Source: a candidate division WOR-3 bacterium (GTDB lineage: Bacteria > Hydrothermota > Tepidihabitantia > Tepidihabitantales > Tepidihabitantaceae). From it: a stretch of 56,022 nucleotides of DNA. The notes under the pieces were generated by a model. It saw only the letters and a program-made list of their open reading frames with translations. It did not search any database and was not told where the DNA came from. The position numbers were made by a program, and so were the translations under genes. Shown here piece by piece: positions 33,633 to 43,157 of this stretch. The stretch lies in NCBI GenBank assembly GCA_039801365.1, contig JBDRUN010000006.1, positions 1 through 56,022 of the forward strand. The letters are read 5' to 3'. Position 1 is the first letter of the stretch, and each line of letters opens with the position of its first letter.

Positions 33633-34886
33633 CTACTCGGCTTTACGCCGGGCAGCAGCGCTGCGGATGTACTGGGGCGGTGCGCCTTCTGTGATAACTG
33701 CAGGGGTGATGATGCATTCTACGACATCCTGCAGAGACGGCAGTTCAAACATGATGTTCAGCATAGCCTTTTCCAGAACCGAACGCAATCCCCGAGCGCC
33801 GGTCTTGCGCTTCAGGGCTAGGTCGGCCACAGTGTTCAGTGCTTCCGGGGTTAGCGTCAGCTTTACGCCTTCCAGCTCAAAATAGTATGCGTACTGTTTG
33901 AGCAGGGCATTGCGGGGTTTGGTAAGTATTTCAATCAGTGCCTGTCGGTCTAGACTCTGCAGACTGGCGATTACCGGCAGTCGTCCGACCAGTTCCGGAA
34001 TCAGACCGTACTGAATCAGGTCGTCTGGCTCGACCAGCGTAAGAAGTTCGTCCGTACTGCGCCGGCCGGACGGGATAACATCCTGGCCGAAGCCCATGGC
34101 TCCGGAACGCACGCGTCGCTCCACAATCCGGTCCAGCCCGATGAAGGCGCCACCACATATGAACAGGATGTGGCGGGTGTTCACTTGGATGAATTGTTGC
34201 TCGGGGTGCTTGCGCCCACCCTGAGGGGGAACGTTGGCAATGGTGCCTTCCAGTATTTTGAGTAAGGCCTGTTGCACCCCTTCGCCTGATACATCGCGGG
34301 TGATGGAGGGCGAATCTGACTTACGGGCGATCTTGTCAATCTCGTCCAGATACACGATGCCGGTCTCGGCCAGCGCAACATCCATGTCGGCTGCCTGCAA
34401 GAGTCGCAGAAGGATGTTCTCAACGTCCTCGCCGACGTATCCGGCCTCGGTCAGTGGCGTGGCATCGGAAATTGAGAACGGAACGTGGAGAAACCGGGCC
34501 AGAGTTTCAGCCAGTAGGGTCTTGCCGACTCCAGTCGGACCGATCAGTAGAATGTTGGACTTTTCTAAGTCAGGTCGCTGGTCACGTGAGAAGATGCGCT
34601 TGTAGTGATTGTACACTGCGACGGAGACGACTCGCTTAGCCAGGTCCTGACCGATGACGTACTGGTCAAGGTGTGCCTTGATCGCAGCCGGGGTCGGCAG
34701 GGTACGGCGCAGAGTAGAGTTCTGTTCTCCGGAGTACTTGTCAAACAACCCGACTGCAAGCCGGGCGCAGGTCTCGCAGATGCGTGAACGTCGGCCAGAC
34801 ACGAGCCGCACCGAGGCACTACCAGTCTTACCACAGAACCCGCAGCGGATGACCCGTTTCCCAACCTTCGACCCCTTGCTGCTCAT
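33633..34886 (-). CDS. clpX: ATP-dependent Clp protease ATPase subunit ClpX
   Basis: A 417-residue AAA+ unfoldase. The N-terminal C4 zinc-binding domain is [12 protein letters not shown] and ICETCARL. Walker A is [15 protein letters not shown] and Walker [14 protein letters not shown]. The pore and hexamer-specific segments ([30 protein letters not shown]) and the ClpP-binding region are in the expected order. It overlaps clpP by 4 nt (ATGA). Length normal. Confidence 0.97.
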   Translation of the reverse strand: MSSKGSKVGKRVIRCGFCGKTGSASVRLVSGRRSRICETCARLAVGLFDKYSGEQNSTLRRTLPTPAAIKAHLDQYVIGQDLAKRVVSVAVYNHYKRIFSRDQRPDLEKSNILLIGPTGVGKTLLAETLARFLHVPFSISDATPLTEAGYVGEDVENILLRLLQAADMDVALAETGIVYLDEIDKIARKSDSPSITRDVSGEGVQQALLKILEGTIANVPPQGGRKHPEQQFIQVNTRHILFICGGAFIGLDRIVERRVRSGAMGFGQDVIPSGRRSTDELLTLVEPDDLIQYGLIPELVGRLPVIASLQSLDRQALIEILTKPRNALLKQYAYYFELEGVKLTLTPEALNTVADLALKRKTGARGLRSVLEKAMLNIMFELPSLQDVVECIITPAVITEGAPPQYIRSAAARRKAE

Positions 34887-35467
34887 GGTCGCTTGGCAAT
34901 AACCTCGTCAACGATTCCGTACTCCCTGGCCTCTTCCGCGGACATGAAGAAGTTGCGGTCCGAATCACGCTCAATGCGCTCTACTGGCTGGCCGGTGTGC
35001 CGCGACAGTATCTCGTTCAGCTGAGCCTTGAGCTTGACGATTTCCTTGGCGTGGATATCTATGTCCGTTGCCTGGCCGGAAATACCGAACGCAGAGGGCT
35101 GGTGAATCATCACCCGGGCCCGGGGCAGACAAAAGCGCTTGCCTTTTTCTCCTGCGGCAAGCAACAGGGCAGCAATCGAAGCGGCCATTCCCACGCAGGT
35201 GGTCGCAACCTTGGCCTTGATGTACTGCATCGTGTCGTAGATTGCCAACCCGGCAGAAACCACGCCGCCGGGTGAGTTGATGTAAAGGTTTATCTCCTTC
35301 TCCGAGTCCTCGGCTTCAAGGAAAAGAAGCTGTGCGACCACGAGGTTCGCAACGGTGTCATCAATGGGCGAACCGAGAAAGATGATTCTTTCCTTCAGAA
35401 GCCGAGAATAGATGTCGTAGGCTCGCTCTCCCCGTCCTGTCTGCTCAATAACTATGGGTACTAGCAT
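34883..35467 (-). CDS. clpP: ATP-dependent Clp protease proteolytic subunit ClpP
   Basis: A 194-residue serine peptidase forming the ClpXP chamber. The catalytic Ser is in [16 protein letters not shown], the His in RVMIHQPSA, and the Asp in the [22 protein letters not shown] region. The ATG at 35467 is chosen because GGAGG precedes it and the protein then starts like the family ([23 protein letters not shown]); an open frame further upstream overlaps tig. Gene order tig-clpP-clpX is the common bacterial arrangement. Confidence 0.97.
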   Translation of the reverse strand: MLVPIVIEQTGRGERAYDIYSRLLKERIIFLGSPIDDTVANLVVAQLLFLEAEDSEKEINLYINSPGGVVSAGLAIYDTMQYIKAKVATTCVGMAASIAALLLAAGEKGKRFCLPRARVMIHQPSAFGISGQATDIDIHAKEIVKLKAQLNEILSRHTGQPVERIERDSDRNFFMSAEEAREYGIVDEVIAKRP

Positions 35468-35483
35468 GGGGACCTCCTGTTTC

Positions 35484-36698
35484 TCAGCTAACATCGGCCT
35501 TCTCCAGTATGAAATCCAGCACCTTGTCACGCAGTACTTGATTACGGTAGGCCGGGTTTGCAAGCAGCGGTGCGACCTCATCCACCGAGCGGTTGGTACT
35601 GCGGGCGAGGTCCTCAATCTGGACGTTGATCTCCTGCTCGGTCACTTCGATTCGCTCCCTTTCTGCTATACGGGCTGCAATGACGTCGAATTTGGCGCGC
35701 CGGACCGCAACGGCCATCAGTTTAGTCCTGGTCTCCTCGTCATCAGGTAGTTCATATTCGCGTGCGAGCCTTTCGTAGGCGGCATTGACCCAGGACTCGG
35801 GCGGCTCGAATTCATGTTCTCTGACCAGAAAGTCGAATATCTGGTTCTTCAGCCCGTTGACAACAAGCCGGGCCCGGTCGCGCAATATCTGATCATTGAT
35901 GTCCTGGCGCAGAGCATCGAGACTCTCATATCCAAGGTCAGATGCCAGGTCTTCGTTGACCTCGGGCAACTGCTTCTCTTTGACCTCACGAACGGTAAAC
36001 CTAAAAGTCACCTGCCGGCCGGCCAGAGACTTGTCCGGATGATCGGGCTGAATGTCAACGACGGCGGTGCGCTCGTCCCCGGGTCGAACTCCGGTCAGTG
36101 CCTGATTCACCGGCTCAAAATTCATCTTGTCGCCGACCTGAATCATAACGCTGTTCCGGACTGGACCCAGGGGCTTGTCAGAATCGAACATCTGATAGTT
36201 GCAGGTGACATAATCAAGGGCCTGGGCCGGACGTGACACCGGCTTGAAGGTCGCACATCGGTCCTGCAATGCTCTGAGCCGGCGCTCGAACTCTTGGTCG
36301 AACCCGGTCGGTTCCTCCTTTCTGAGCTTGAGCCCGTGGTAATTCTTCAGTTCGAACTCCGGAAACACCTCAGCTCGGAGTACAAATCTGACGCTCTTGT
36401 CCGGCAGCACTTCAAAGTCACGCACCTTGACCTGGCTGGCGAGCCTGAACTTTGCCTGTTCGATCACGTCGCTGATGGCCTGCTCTACCACTTCCTCTGC
36501 AGCGACGGCTTCGAGGCTGGAGCCAAGACGCCTCTCAAGTATATGTCTGGGTGCTCTGCCCTTACGAAAGCCCGGGACAATGGCCTTGTTGCCGTACTCC
36601 TGGTACAGTTTCTCAAGCCTGGACTTGAGCCGATCCGGCTCAACCTCAACTCGGATTTCGCGTAGCCAATCCTTGGGCGCCTGAATGCTTACTTCCAA
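35484..36698 (-). CDS. tig: Trigger factor
   Basis: A 404-residue ribosome-associated chaperone. The N-terminal ribosome-binding domain carries the signature [15 protein letters not shown] near residue 42. A PPIase (FKBP-like) domain covers ~155-235, somewhat diverged, and a long helical C-terminal domain follows. Slightly shorter than the usual 430. The start codon is TTG (36698) preceded by a GGAG. It follows tRNA-Leu at 82 nt with no obvious promoter between, so it may be read from the tRNA promoter. Confidence 0.93.
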   Translation of the reverse strand: MEVSIQAPKDWLREIRVEVEPDRLKSRLEKLYQEYGNKAIVPGFRKGRAPRHILERRLGSSLEAVAAEEVVEQAISDVIEQAKFRLASQVKVRDFEVLPDKSVRFVLRAEVFPEFELKNYHGLKLRKEEPTGFDQEFERRLRALQDRCATFKPVSRPAQALDYVTCNYQMFDSDKPLGPVRNSVMIQVGDKMNFEPVNQALTGVRPGDERTAVVDIQPDHPDKSLAGRQVTFRFTVREVKEKQLPEVNEDLASDLGYESLDALRQDINDQILRDRARLVVNGLKNQIFDFLVREHEFEPPESWVNAAYERLAREYELPDDEETRTKLMAVAVRRAKFDVIAARIAERERIEVTEQEINVQIEDLARSTNRSVDEVAPLLANPAYRNQVLRDKVLDFILEKADVS

Positions 36699-36780
36699 CT
36701 ACACTCCATCACCATCGGATACCCGTCGCCGGTCTCTTCCTGGCAGTGTGTGTACTGATCACGGCGCAAGGGGTAAACCA

Positions 36781-36862
36781 TGCGAGGAGGGGGAGTTGAA
36801 CCCCCACCCTTCACAGGACTGGATCCTAAATCCAGCGCGTCTGCCAGTTCCGCCATCCTCGC
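36781..36862 (-). tRNA. tRNA-Leu (anticodon TAG)
   Basis: An 82-nt cloverleaf with a long variable arm typical of tRNA-Leu. The acceptor GCGAGGA pairs with TCCTCGC, discriminator A. The anticodon stem CTGGA/TCCAG holds loop TTTAGGA (anticodon TAG, reading CUA/CUG). The T arm is GGGGG-TTCAACT-CCCCC. CCA is not encoded. Confidence 0.94.
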
Positions 36863-36872
36863 GACGATACTC

Positions 36873-36901
36873 AGTATAGAAACCACACTCGCTCAAGTCA
36901 A
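36873..36901 (-). promoter_or_regulatory. Promoter of tRNA-Leu (and perhaps tig-clpP-clpX)
   Basis: TTGACT (36896-36901), 17-bp spacer, TATACT (36873-36878) on the minus strand. The tRNA 5' end (36862) is 11 nt beyond the -10 box, so the primary transcript would have only a few extra nucleotides. Confidence 0.65.
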
Positions 36902-36929
36902 TGCGCTTCCCCAGACAACGGTGGCTGTG

Positions 36930-39224
36930 CTAATTAAACCGGGCCGCAATGACAACTGGCTGGACCACGGTCTCGACTCCACCGCCCGGCTTCACGCCCT
37001 TGAGACTGACAAGATAGATACCGGCCGGCTGGGACCGCGAAAGCTCGTCAGTCCCATCCCACACGAGGTCATGAAAACCGCCCTGGGCCTCACTCAGCAG
37101 CACGCGCACAGGCCGTCCCTGCATGTCAAACACAGTCACGGTAAGCCGGTACCCTGTCGGTGCGTTCACCTGAATCCCGGCTACCTCACCCTTTGCAGGT
37201 GAAAACGGACTGGGCGCGATTGAATGAATCGCCAGCCGCTCTGAGGGTGGGAACGCGCCCGACGTATCATTCACGTCCGAACTGAACCTGGGCAGGAGCT
37301 GATACCCGGTCGTGTACGGTGCCTGGTAGTCGTACTGACCAACGATACCGGTGAACCGCACCCGCTTACCCGCGGTCCTGAGAAAACCAGGGATACCGGA
37401 AGGGAATGCATTATCTCCGATGCGGATCGTTATCGGTGCAGAACCGTTCTTGACCACGACGTTGTATCCTGAGCCGGACCGCACCGCGGCCTGGGCCACA
37501 TCGCCGACCACAGTGACAAGATACGACTCCATCGCCTCGGTCAGTGAAGTATTGAATGGCAACTGCCTGGGCACGACCGGCACCGCGCTGGAGTCGGTCA
37601 CGAACATCGTGCCGTTGGCAATCTCAGTCAGACCGTTGTACTCGGTGACCGTGCCGATGACCTCCCATTCCACTCCCAGGCTGTCCAGGAACTTCAACTG
37701 CGCACTCGGGTAGCTGCAGCCGTACAGGTTGACACCAAGAGTGGCGTCCTGAATGTACAGGCTCTTGTTCGTGCCAGACGTGAAGGACGATGCCGGCCCA
37801 GTAACCCGGCCCCGCACCCTGACCACGGAGTCAAGCAACTCCGGTGTTACACCATCCGGCCCAGGTTTCTGCACCTGGGCGATCGTCCGCAACGGCAAGG
37901 TCTCGACCTCAATCAGAAAGTCGGCCCGATATCTCGGCATTATCTGATACCCGTCGTCCATATTTACCGTATCATTGGCGTACTGGCCTTTGATGCCAAC
38001 GACGTCAAAAGTCAACGGTGGCTGAGGCACGGACAGCCCCGGAATCTCGGTATCGCCATCAATCCGTAGTGTTGTCGCGCCGGTCTGGTCTTCAACCTCA
38101 TAGTTCTGATTGCCTTGAAGAACCCCGGCATCGCAGGTGACGCCGACCAGCTTCACGAGCTCGCCCTCGTGTGCTTCAGAGTTCATTTGGCTGCAGGTCA
38201 GTACCTTGGGCTCAGGCAGGGGTCGGCCCGAAGCCAGTACCGTGACCGTTGCGCCTGAAATCTCAGTCTTACCCCGATACAGGTCAACCTTGCCGGAAAC
38301 CGCAACCGAGTCACCCAGGGTTACGGCGCTCATATTGAAACTGAACACGTTGACCCCTGCGGTCGAGTCCTGCACGTAGATGTCGAGATACTGGGTATTG
38401 AAAAGGCCCGATGGTGCGGTCGCAATCCCGGTCACGGTCACCGACTGGCCCAGCCGGTCCGGCCTCCGGTCGCCGTTGTCGTCCCGGATGGCGTCGGCAA
38501 TCTTCATGTACTCAATCGGAATCCCCAGGTCGGCCGCGGTTCTAGGCATTACCTGATATCCGCCGAAATGCGGCGGGTTCGGCCGATACTGCGCTATCAC
38601 ACCGACAAGAAACACGGTATCGTCCGGAATCGTCATGCCTACGATGCCGGGTGCGTCCGCATCAACCCGCATCTGCGACGAGTAACCGGTCGGGTCATTT
38701 ATCGTGTAGTTCCGGTCACCAGCGAACTTCTCCCCGGGCGCATGCTGGATGTAGATGCGCTCGAACCGGACCAGCCAGCCCTCGTTTTCCACGTAGCCGG
38801 CTGCGGTATCAATCCGGTCCACAAACCTGAGCTCCTCAACTCGTGGCCGAGGTGTGCCGACCGCACCGTGGTTGGTTAGACTCGCAATCGGGTCGAGCTC
38901 GGCAAGACCATAGAAGTTCTTGACCGTTCCAGTCACGGTCACGCTGTCGCCGATACTGATGCCGCCCACCGCACTGCCGTATATCGCCACGCCGCCAGTC
39001 GCATCCTCAACATAGGCCGGGCCCCAGCCGCCGAACTGACCGGCCACGGTTACACGTCCGGTAACCGTAACGCTCTGACCGGCTAGTAGCGGAACGCCTT
39101 GGCTGTTGTTCTGCCGCACGTCTCGAATCGGCCGAATCTGGGCAAGCGCGAAGCCGAAGCACAAGGTCATACCCAAGCAGACCGCGGACTGCAACCGGCA
39201 AACTGCAAACTTGTCTGTCGTCAT
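36930..39224 (-). CDS. Secreted multi-OB-fold protein with C-terminal sorting domain
   Basis: A 764-residue exported protein with a signal peptide (cleavage near ALAQIRP). It contains about four to five repeated OB-fold-like/DUF5689-type modules, recognised by recurring patterns such as GDSVTVTGTVKNFYGLAEL, YIQDATLGVNLYG and VEDQTGATTLRIDGD. The C-terminus is FlgD-like (FDMQGRPVRVLL, PAGIYLVSLKG, VQPVVIAARFN). Such OB repeats often sit in extracellular nucleases or glycan-binding proteins. No nuclease domain is present, so a binding role is likely. It overlaps the upstream solute-binding protein gene by 4 nt (ATGA), so the two are co-expressed. Confidence 0.8.
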   Translation of the reverse strand: MTTDKFAVCRLQSAVCLGMTLCFGFALAQIRPIRDVRQNNSQGVPLLAGQSVTVTGRVTVAGQFGGWGPAYVEDATGGVAIYGSAVGGISIGDSVTVTGTVKNFYGLAELDPIASLTNHGAVGTPRPRVEELRFVDRIDTAAGYVENEGWLVRFERIYIQHAPGEKFAGDRNYTINDPTGYSSQMRVDADAPGIVGMTIPDDTVFLVGVIAQYRPNPPHFGGYQVMPRTAADLGIPIEYMKIADAIRDDNGDRRPDRLGQSVTVTGIATAPSGLFNTQYLDIYVQDSTAGVNVFSFNMSAVTLGDSVAVSGKVDLYRGKTEISGATVTVLASGRPLPEPKVLTCSQMNSEAHEGELVKLVGVTCDAGVLQGNQNYEVEDQTGATTLRIDGDTEIPGLSVPQPPLTFDVVGIKGQYANDTVNMDDGYQIMPRYRADFLIEVETLPLRTIAQVQKPGPDGVTPELLDSVVRVRGRVTGPASSFTSGTNKSLYIQDATLGVNLYGCSYPSAQLKFLDSLGVEWEVIGTVTEYNGLTEIANGTMFVTDSSAVPVVPRQLPFNTSLTEAMESYLVTVVGDVAQAAVRSGSGYNVVVKNGSAPITIRIGDNAFPSGIPGFLRTAGKRVRFTGIVGQYDYQAPYTTGYQLLPRFSSDVNDTSGAFPPSERLAIHSIAPSPFSPAKGEVAGIQVNAPTGYRLTVTVFDMQGRPVRVLLSEAQGGFHDLVWDGTDELSRSQPAGIYLVSLKGVKPGGGVETVVQPVVIAARFN

Positions 39225-40477
39225 TTCCTGAGCCCTTTCTCCACTTCGGCTGCCGCCTCATCCAGCGCCTGTTTCGCCCCTTTCTCGCCCCGCATTATCC
39301 GCTCCAGCGCCTCACCCAGAACCTTACGGCCCTCAAACCACTCCTCGGTCTTCGGCTCGAACGAAACGTATTCAAGCTGAGCCAGTTCGTCCGCAAGTCC
39401 AGGTATTTCCTGAATCATCTTCGCATACGACGGCACCTGTAGCGAACTCCGGCGGCACGGCACGTAAGACGTCCGCACTGCCCACTCGGCCTGCTGCTCA
39501 GGACTCGTGAACCACTTGATGAACCGCCAGCACGCCTCAATCTGATCCGGTGTCCCGGTGCGGAACACACCGATGTTTGTGCCGAACGAAAGCACGTTGG
39601 GCCTGTCCCAGGTCGGTATCCGGGCGATGCCAACCGGAAACGTCATGTTGTCCTTCATGAATGCCCAGGACGCCGACGTTCCCCAAATGCAGGCAATCTT
39701 CCCTGAAAGAAAGTCATTCTGCGGGTCGTACCCGATGCCGAACACTGCCGAAGAATCCTTGGCCACGAGCTCGTACATGAACTCTGCGGCCCTTACTCCG
39801 GCCGGAGAATTGAACAGCACTCTCCGGTTGTCTTCGTCCAGGAAGTCGCCGCCCTGTTGTCGCAGCATGCATCCGAACATCCACTCGTTCACGCCACCGA
39901 CCGTTCCCCAAATCCCCCGGCTCCGGTCGGTCAGCTTCCTGACCATCACCCGGAATTCATCCCAGCTTGAAGGGAACTTCTCATAGCCCGCGGCCCTCAG
40001 CATCTCGATGTTGTAGAAGAACACCGGCACTGACTTATTGAAAGGCATCGTCACCAGCCTGCCGTCCCACCGGTTGTCCTCAAGAAACGGAGCGTAGAAA
40101 TCAGCCAAATCCTCGGCGCTGAACCCGGCCGGGCCGTTCACAAGCGAATCGAGCACAACCAGCTTTCCCAACTGGTGGAACTGAGTAGTCCACGACTCAT
40201 ACATCTGCGCCATGTTCGGCGGTGCATTCACCTGAATCGCAGCCATCAGCTTCTGGGAAAGACTTGAGTACCCGCCCATCGAGACAAGATTGATACTCGT
40301 GCCAGGATTCTCCTTCTCAAACCTGCTCACCATCTCCTTCAGGGCATCGCCCAGAGGCCCGCCCATTGCATGCCAGAATGTCACGGTGACCGCAGCGGTG
40401 CGAACCTTGGGCTTGCCCGGACACGCGACCAGCGCCAGCACCAGGAACGAAACAACGGCTGTTCTGATTGTCATCAT
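39221..40477 (-). CDS. Extracellular solute-binding lipoprotein (family 1, sugar type)
   Basis: A 418-residue substrate-binding protein of the ABC carbohydrate uptake class. It has a signal peptide with a lipobox (FLVLALVAC, Cys19), then the family-1 start VTFWHAMGGPLGDALKEMVSRFEKENPG. Domain motifs include PFNKSVPVFFYNIEML, CIWGTSASWAFM and CWRFIKWFTSPEQQAEW. Its permease and ATPase partners are not in the window; the neighbouring ABC genes are of the exporter type. Likely leaderless: no ribosome site, and the ATG lies 9 nt from the -10 box. Confidence 0.9.
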   Translation of the reverse strand: MMTIRTAVVSFLVLALVACPGKPKVRTAAVTVTFWHAMGGPLGDALKEMVSRFEKENPGTSINLVSMGGYSSLSQKLMAAIQVNAPPNMAQMYESWTTQFHQLGKLVVLDSLVNGPAGFSAEDLADFYAPFLEDNRWDGRLVTMPFNKSVPVFFYNIEMLRAAGYEKFPSSWDEFRVMVRKLTDRSRGIWGTVGGVNEWMFGCMLRQQGGDFLDEDNRRVLFNSPAGVRAAEFMYELVAKDSSAVFGIGYDPQNDFLSGKIACIWGTSASWAFMKDNMTFPVGIARIPTWDRPNVLSFGTNIGVFRTGTPDQIEACWRFIKWFTSPEQQAEWAVRTSYVPCRRSSLQVPSYAKMIQEIPGLADELAQLEYVSFEPKTEEWFEGRKVLGEALERIMRGEKGAKQALDEAAAEVEKGLRK

Positions 40478-40486
40478 TGCCCGGCC

Positions 40487-40514
40487 ATTCTAGCGCCTCG
40501 CTTCACAGTGTCAA
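40487..40514 (-). promoter_or_regulatory. Promoter of the solute-binding protein gene, leaderless type
   Basis: A perfect TTGACA (40509-40514), 16-bp spacer, TAGAAT (40487-40492) on the minus strand. The tandem ATGs at 40477 and 40474 begin 9 and 12 nt after the -10 box. Confidence 0.6.
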
Positions 40515-40526
40515 CTTGACCCACCT

Positions 40527-41279
40527 TCAGTACTCCCCACGGTTGAAGAAGAACACTGCGGCCGCGGTCGTAAGCACGCAGAAGCCAAGCAGAAACCCGA
40601 CGTTGAGAACCGGCGGGTAGTACGCAAACCCGAGCACGAGTCGCCGAATCAGGTCCACCCCGTAACTCAGAGGATTCACCCGGACCAGAATGTTCAGCCA
40701 CCACGGCAGCCCCTGCACCGGAAACAGCGCTCCGCTTAGAAACCACATCGGCATGATGACAAAGTTCATAATCGTACCGAAGCCCTGAAACGACGTCATC
40801 CGTGCCGCGATGACGATGCCGATGCCGGTCAGGGCGAAAGAGAGCACGACCATTACCAGCAGCAGTGGCACGATATTGACCAGCTTCAACTGCACGTGGA
40901 CAAGCGGCGCCAGCAGCAGCACGATGCACCCCTGAATCAAAGACAGCGTAGTTCCGGCCAGTCCCTTGCCGATGACGATTGAAGTCCGCGGCACCGGTGC
41001 GACGAGGATTTCCTTGAGGAACCCGAACTCACGGTCCCAGATGATGGAAATCGCTGACTGAATCGAAGTGAATATCGTTGTCATCGCGAGGATGCCCGGA
41101 AAAATGAACTGCGTGTAGTTGACGTTCTGGACCCGGCCGTACGAACCGCGCAGGCCCATCCCGAGAATAAAGAGCCAGAGTACCGGTCGGACCAGGGAAC
41201 CGTAAAGCTGGCTCCGCTCCCGGAAGTAACGGATGATGTCGCGCAGCCACACCATCCGAATGCACACGAAGTCAATCAT
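40527..41279 (-). CDS. ABC-2 type transporter permease
   Basis: A 250-residue membrane protein with about six hydrophobic segments and the ABC-2 pattern: WDREFGFLKEILVAPVPRTSIVIGK in the loop after helix 2, and the ABC-2 signature region near PVQGLPWWLNILVRVNPLSYGVDLIRRL. It forms the membrane part of an exporter with the ATPase gene that ends 3 nt upstream. DrrB-type drug or lipid/polysaccharide exporters are the closest class; the cargo is unknown. Confidence 0.9.
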   Translation of the reverse strand: MIDFVCIRMVWLRDIIRYFRERSQLYGSLVRPVLWLFILGMGLRGSYGRVQNVNYTQFIFPGILAMTTIFTSIQSAISIIWDREFGFLKEILVAPVPRTSIVIGKGLAGTTLSLIQGCIVLLLAPLVHVQLKLVNIVPLLLVMVVLSFALTGIGIVIAARMTSFQGFGTIMNFVIMPMWFLSGALFPVQGLPWWLNILVRVNPLSYGVDLIRRLVLGFAYYPPVLNVGFLLGFCVLTTAAAVFFFNRGEY

Positions 41280-41282
41280 CGC

Positions 41283-42266
41283 CTAGCGCCATCCCCGGCC
41301 CATCCGGCGCAGCCGGCTCTTCAGCTTCTCCGCGCCGCTGGCCTCTTCGTCCCGTATCTCGCGGCCGGTGAGTTTCAGGAACACATCATCCAAAGTCGGC
41401 GGATTGATGCTCACCGACAGAACCCGAACCGACAACTCCCTTACCAGCCCGGGCACGAACTCGGCTCCATCCTGCACCTCGAAGCGAAGACCGCCGGCAT
41501 CCCTCGTCGGCTCAAGCCCGTACCGCGTGCGCAGCTCGGCTTCGGCCCGTGCGTCGTCTGCGGTGGCGAGGCGGACGCAGTCGCCCTTGACCTGGGACTT
41601 GAGTCGAGCCGGTGTGTCGAGTGCGATAATCCTGCCCCGGTCAATGACCGCAATCCGGTCGCAGTTCTCAGCCTCGTCCATGTAATGGGTCGTAAGAAAC
41701 AAGGTAACGCTCTGCTCCTGGCGCAGGCGCAGCAGACGCTCCCAGATGCGACTGCGGGTCTGCGGGTCAAGACCCAGAGTCGGCTCGTCAAGAAACAGCA
41801 CCCGCGGGGCATGCAACAGCCCGCGCGCAATCTCAAGCCGGCGCTTCATCCCGCCGGAAAAGTTGCGCACCAGGTCCTGCGCCCGTTCCCGAAGCTCCAT
41901 CCACTCCAGCGCCTGCTCGATGCGGGGTCCAAGCTCGCGGCCCGGCACCCGGTAAATCATACCGTGGAATCTCAAGTTCTCGTACGCGGTCAACCGGTCG
42001 TCCAGGGACGGGTCCTGGAAAATGATGCCGATGCTCTTTCTCACCGCGGCCTGCTCGCGCACGATGTCATGCCCGCTGACCCTGGCGCTGCCTGCGCTCG
42101 GCCGGGTCAAGGTACACAACATCCGCACCGTGGTCGTCTTACCCGCGCCGTTCGGGCCCAAGAACCCGAACACCTCACCCTCAGCAACCTCGAAAGACAC
42201 GTGGTCAACTGCGACAAAGCCCTTGAACTGCTTGGCCAGGCCGCTGACCTCAATCGCCGCACTCAC
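41283..42266 (-). CDS. ABC transporter ATP-binding protein, DrrA type
   Basis: A 327-residue ATPase with Walker A GPNGAGKTTT (near residue 39), the Q-loop in FQDPSLDDRLTAYENL, the signature NFSGGMKRRLEIA, Walker B VLFLDEPTLGLD and the H-loop TTHYMDEAE. The ~100-residue C-terminal extension with SINPPTLDDVFLKLTGREI is typical of DrrA-like exporters. The start is GTG (42266), 7 nt after a -10 box, without a ribosome site. Confidence 0.92.
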   Translation of the reverse strand: MSAAIEVSGLAKQFKGFVAVDHVSFEVAEGEVFGFLGPNGAGKTTTVRMLCTLTRPSAGSARVSGHDIVREQAAVRKSIGIIFQDPSLDDRLTAYENLRFHGMIYRVPGRELGPRIEQALEWMELRERAQDLVRNFSGGMKRRLEIARGLLHAPRVLFLDEPTLGLDPQTRSRIWERLLRLRQEQSVTLFLTTHYMDEAENCDRIAVIDRGRIIALDTPARLKSQVKGDCVRLATADDARAEAELRTRYGLEPTRDAGGLRFEVQDGAEFVPGLVRELSVRVLSVSINPPTLDDVFLKLTGREIRDEEASGAEKLKSRLRRMGRGWR

Positions 42267-42273
42267 AGCGCTA

Positions 42274-42302
42274 ATCCTAATCCTGAAATGCCCCTATGTC
42301 GA
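42274..42302 (-). promoter_or_regulatory. Promoter of the ABC exporter genes, leaderless type
   Basis: TCGACA (42297-42302), 17-bp spacer, TAGGAT (42274-42279) on the minus strand. The GTG of the ATPase lies 7 nt after the -10 box. The rest of the 42267-42552 spacer shows nothing else I can name. Confidence 0.5.
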
Positions 42303-42552
42303 GTACAGACCTGCGCCCACTCCCTGCACTCCGATGGCAATAACCGCGCATCGGTCCATTGTCGGCGAATCCGACACTCTGACCGCCGTGCGGTCGCAAC
42401 CCTGCTGCTGGCACGGTCCGATTCGGAAACTGATAACCTGCGGCCAGGCCTTGGCTCAAGATGCGGAACCGGCGGGCTGGCAGCAAGCCCGCCGGTCCTG
42501 GTGTTCGGCTGTGGGTCAGCCAATCGGCTCCTCGAACCCCTGAACCGTTCTC

Positions 42553-42924
42553 CTACGGCGTTGGCGCGCCGATGTTGAACACCTGGGTCCGGATCGTCTC
42601 CAGCACTGACCGGGAGAGACCTCTCGCCACCCACTTGCCGATCAAGGTGGCGGCCTCAACCGCCAGCGACTCACCGGACACCTCGCGCTGGCTCAGGTGC
42701 CACATCTCGCGTCCGAAGCAGAGATAGAACGGGTACTGGATGATCGAAACGCCTTCCTGGTCAATGACCTGCTTCACCTGGCTCTCCATTGCAGCCAGCG
42801 AAACATAGACCGAGTTCACGTGCTCAAGCATCTTAGGCCGCTTCTCGGTCAGGATTGCGTTGACCCGCTCGAGGTTGTACTTCTTGTCCCAGTTCTCGAT
42901 TCTCTTCACCGGATCTGTCGCCAT
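42553..42924 (-). CDS. Small uncharacterised protein, YLxFGRE family member 1
   Basis: A 123-residue, probably all-helical cytoplasmic protein of unknown function. A segment near residues 65-110 (YLCFGREM, then SLAVEAATLIGKWVARGL) is shared with the 132-residue protein at 44856-45254, which has YLDFGREV, LASELEILRHKWTVRGL at the same spacing, so the two are paralogues. The ATG at 42924 has a strong AAAGGAGG. It is downstream of the 89-residue gene and of the sigma genes on the same strand. I do not recognise the family. Confidence 0.75.
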   Translation of the reverse strand: MATDPVKRIENWDKKYNLERVNAILTEKRPKMLEHVNSVYVSLAAMESQVKQVIDQEGVSIIQYPFYLCFGREMWHLSQREVSGESLAVEAATLIGKWVARGLSRSVLETIRTQVFNIGAPTP

Positions 42925-42929
42925 TTCAT

Positions 42930-43157
42930 TCACCTCCTTTCTGCAACAGGATTGGCATCCAGCCGCGGCTGTCCGCCGATTGCGTCCGGAACCCGGGCCA
43001 GGCTTGGCCTCTGCCTGCTGCCAGCCCGAGTCCGGCGGTTCTGACCTCTGCACGCTGTGAACAGAAATCTACAATCAAACCTATCCCCTGCTGTTTGTTC
43101 GGGTCCCGCCCTTCTGAGGGCCAACGTCTGAACACTGGTATCTGACATCATCTTCAT
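42930..43157 (-). CDS. Doubtful 75-codon ORF between two small genes
   Basis: This frame starts in an ATGA overlap with the 89-residue gene and ends in TGA inside the ribosome site of the next gene, 5 nt before its ATG. That is the geometry of a coupled gene. The composition (Arg/Gly/Pro-rich, no hydrophobic pattern) and the GC-rich repetitive DNA argue against it. Listed so the 230-nt gap is not mistaken for empty. Confidence 0.25.
   Translation of the reverse strand: MKMMSDTSVQTLALRRAGPEQTAGDRFDCRFLFTACRGQNRRTRAGSRQRPSLARVPDAIGGQPRLDANPVAERR

Noticed and set aside
36689-36886. ORF antisense to and across tRNA-Leu
   Set aside because: Lies over the tRNA gene; no independent coding evidence.
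39221-42266. One five-part sugar ABC importer made of the binding protein plus the neighbouring ABC genes
   Set aside because: The permease is ABC-2 type and the ATPase is DrrA-like, an exporter pair with its own promoter; the binding protein has a separate promoter.
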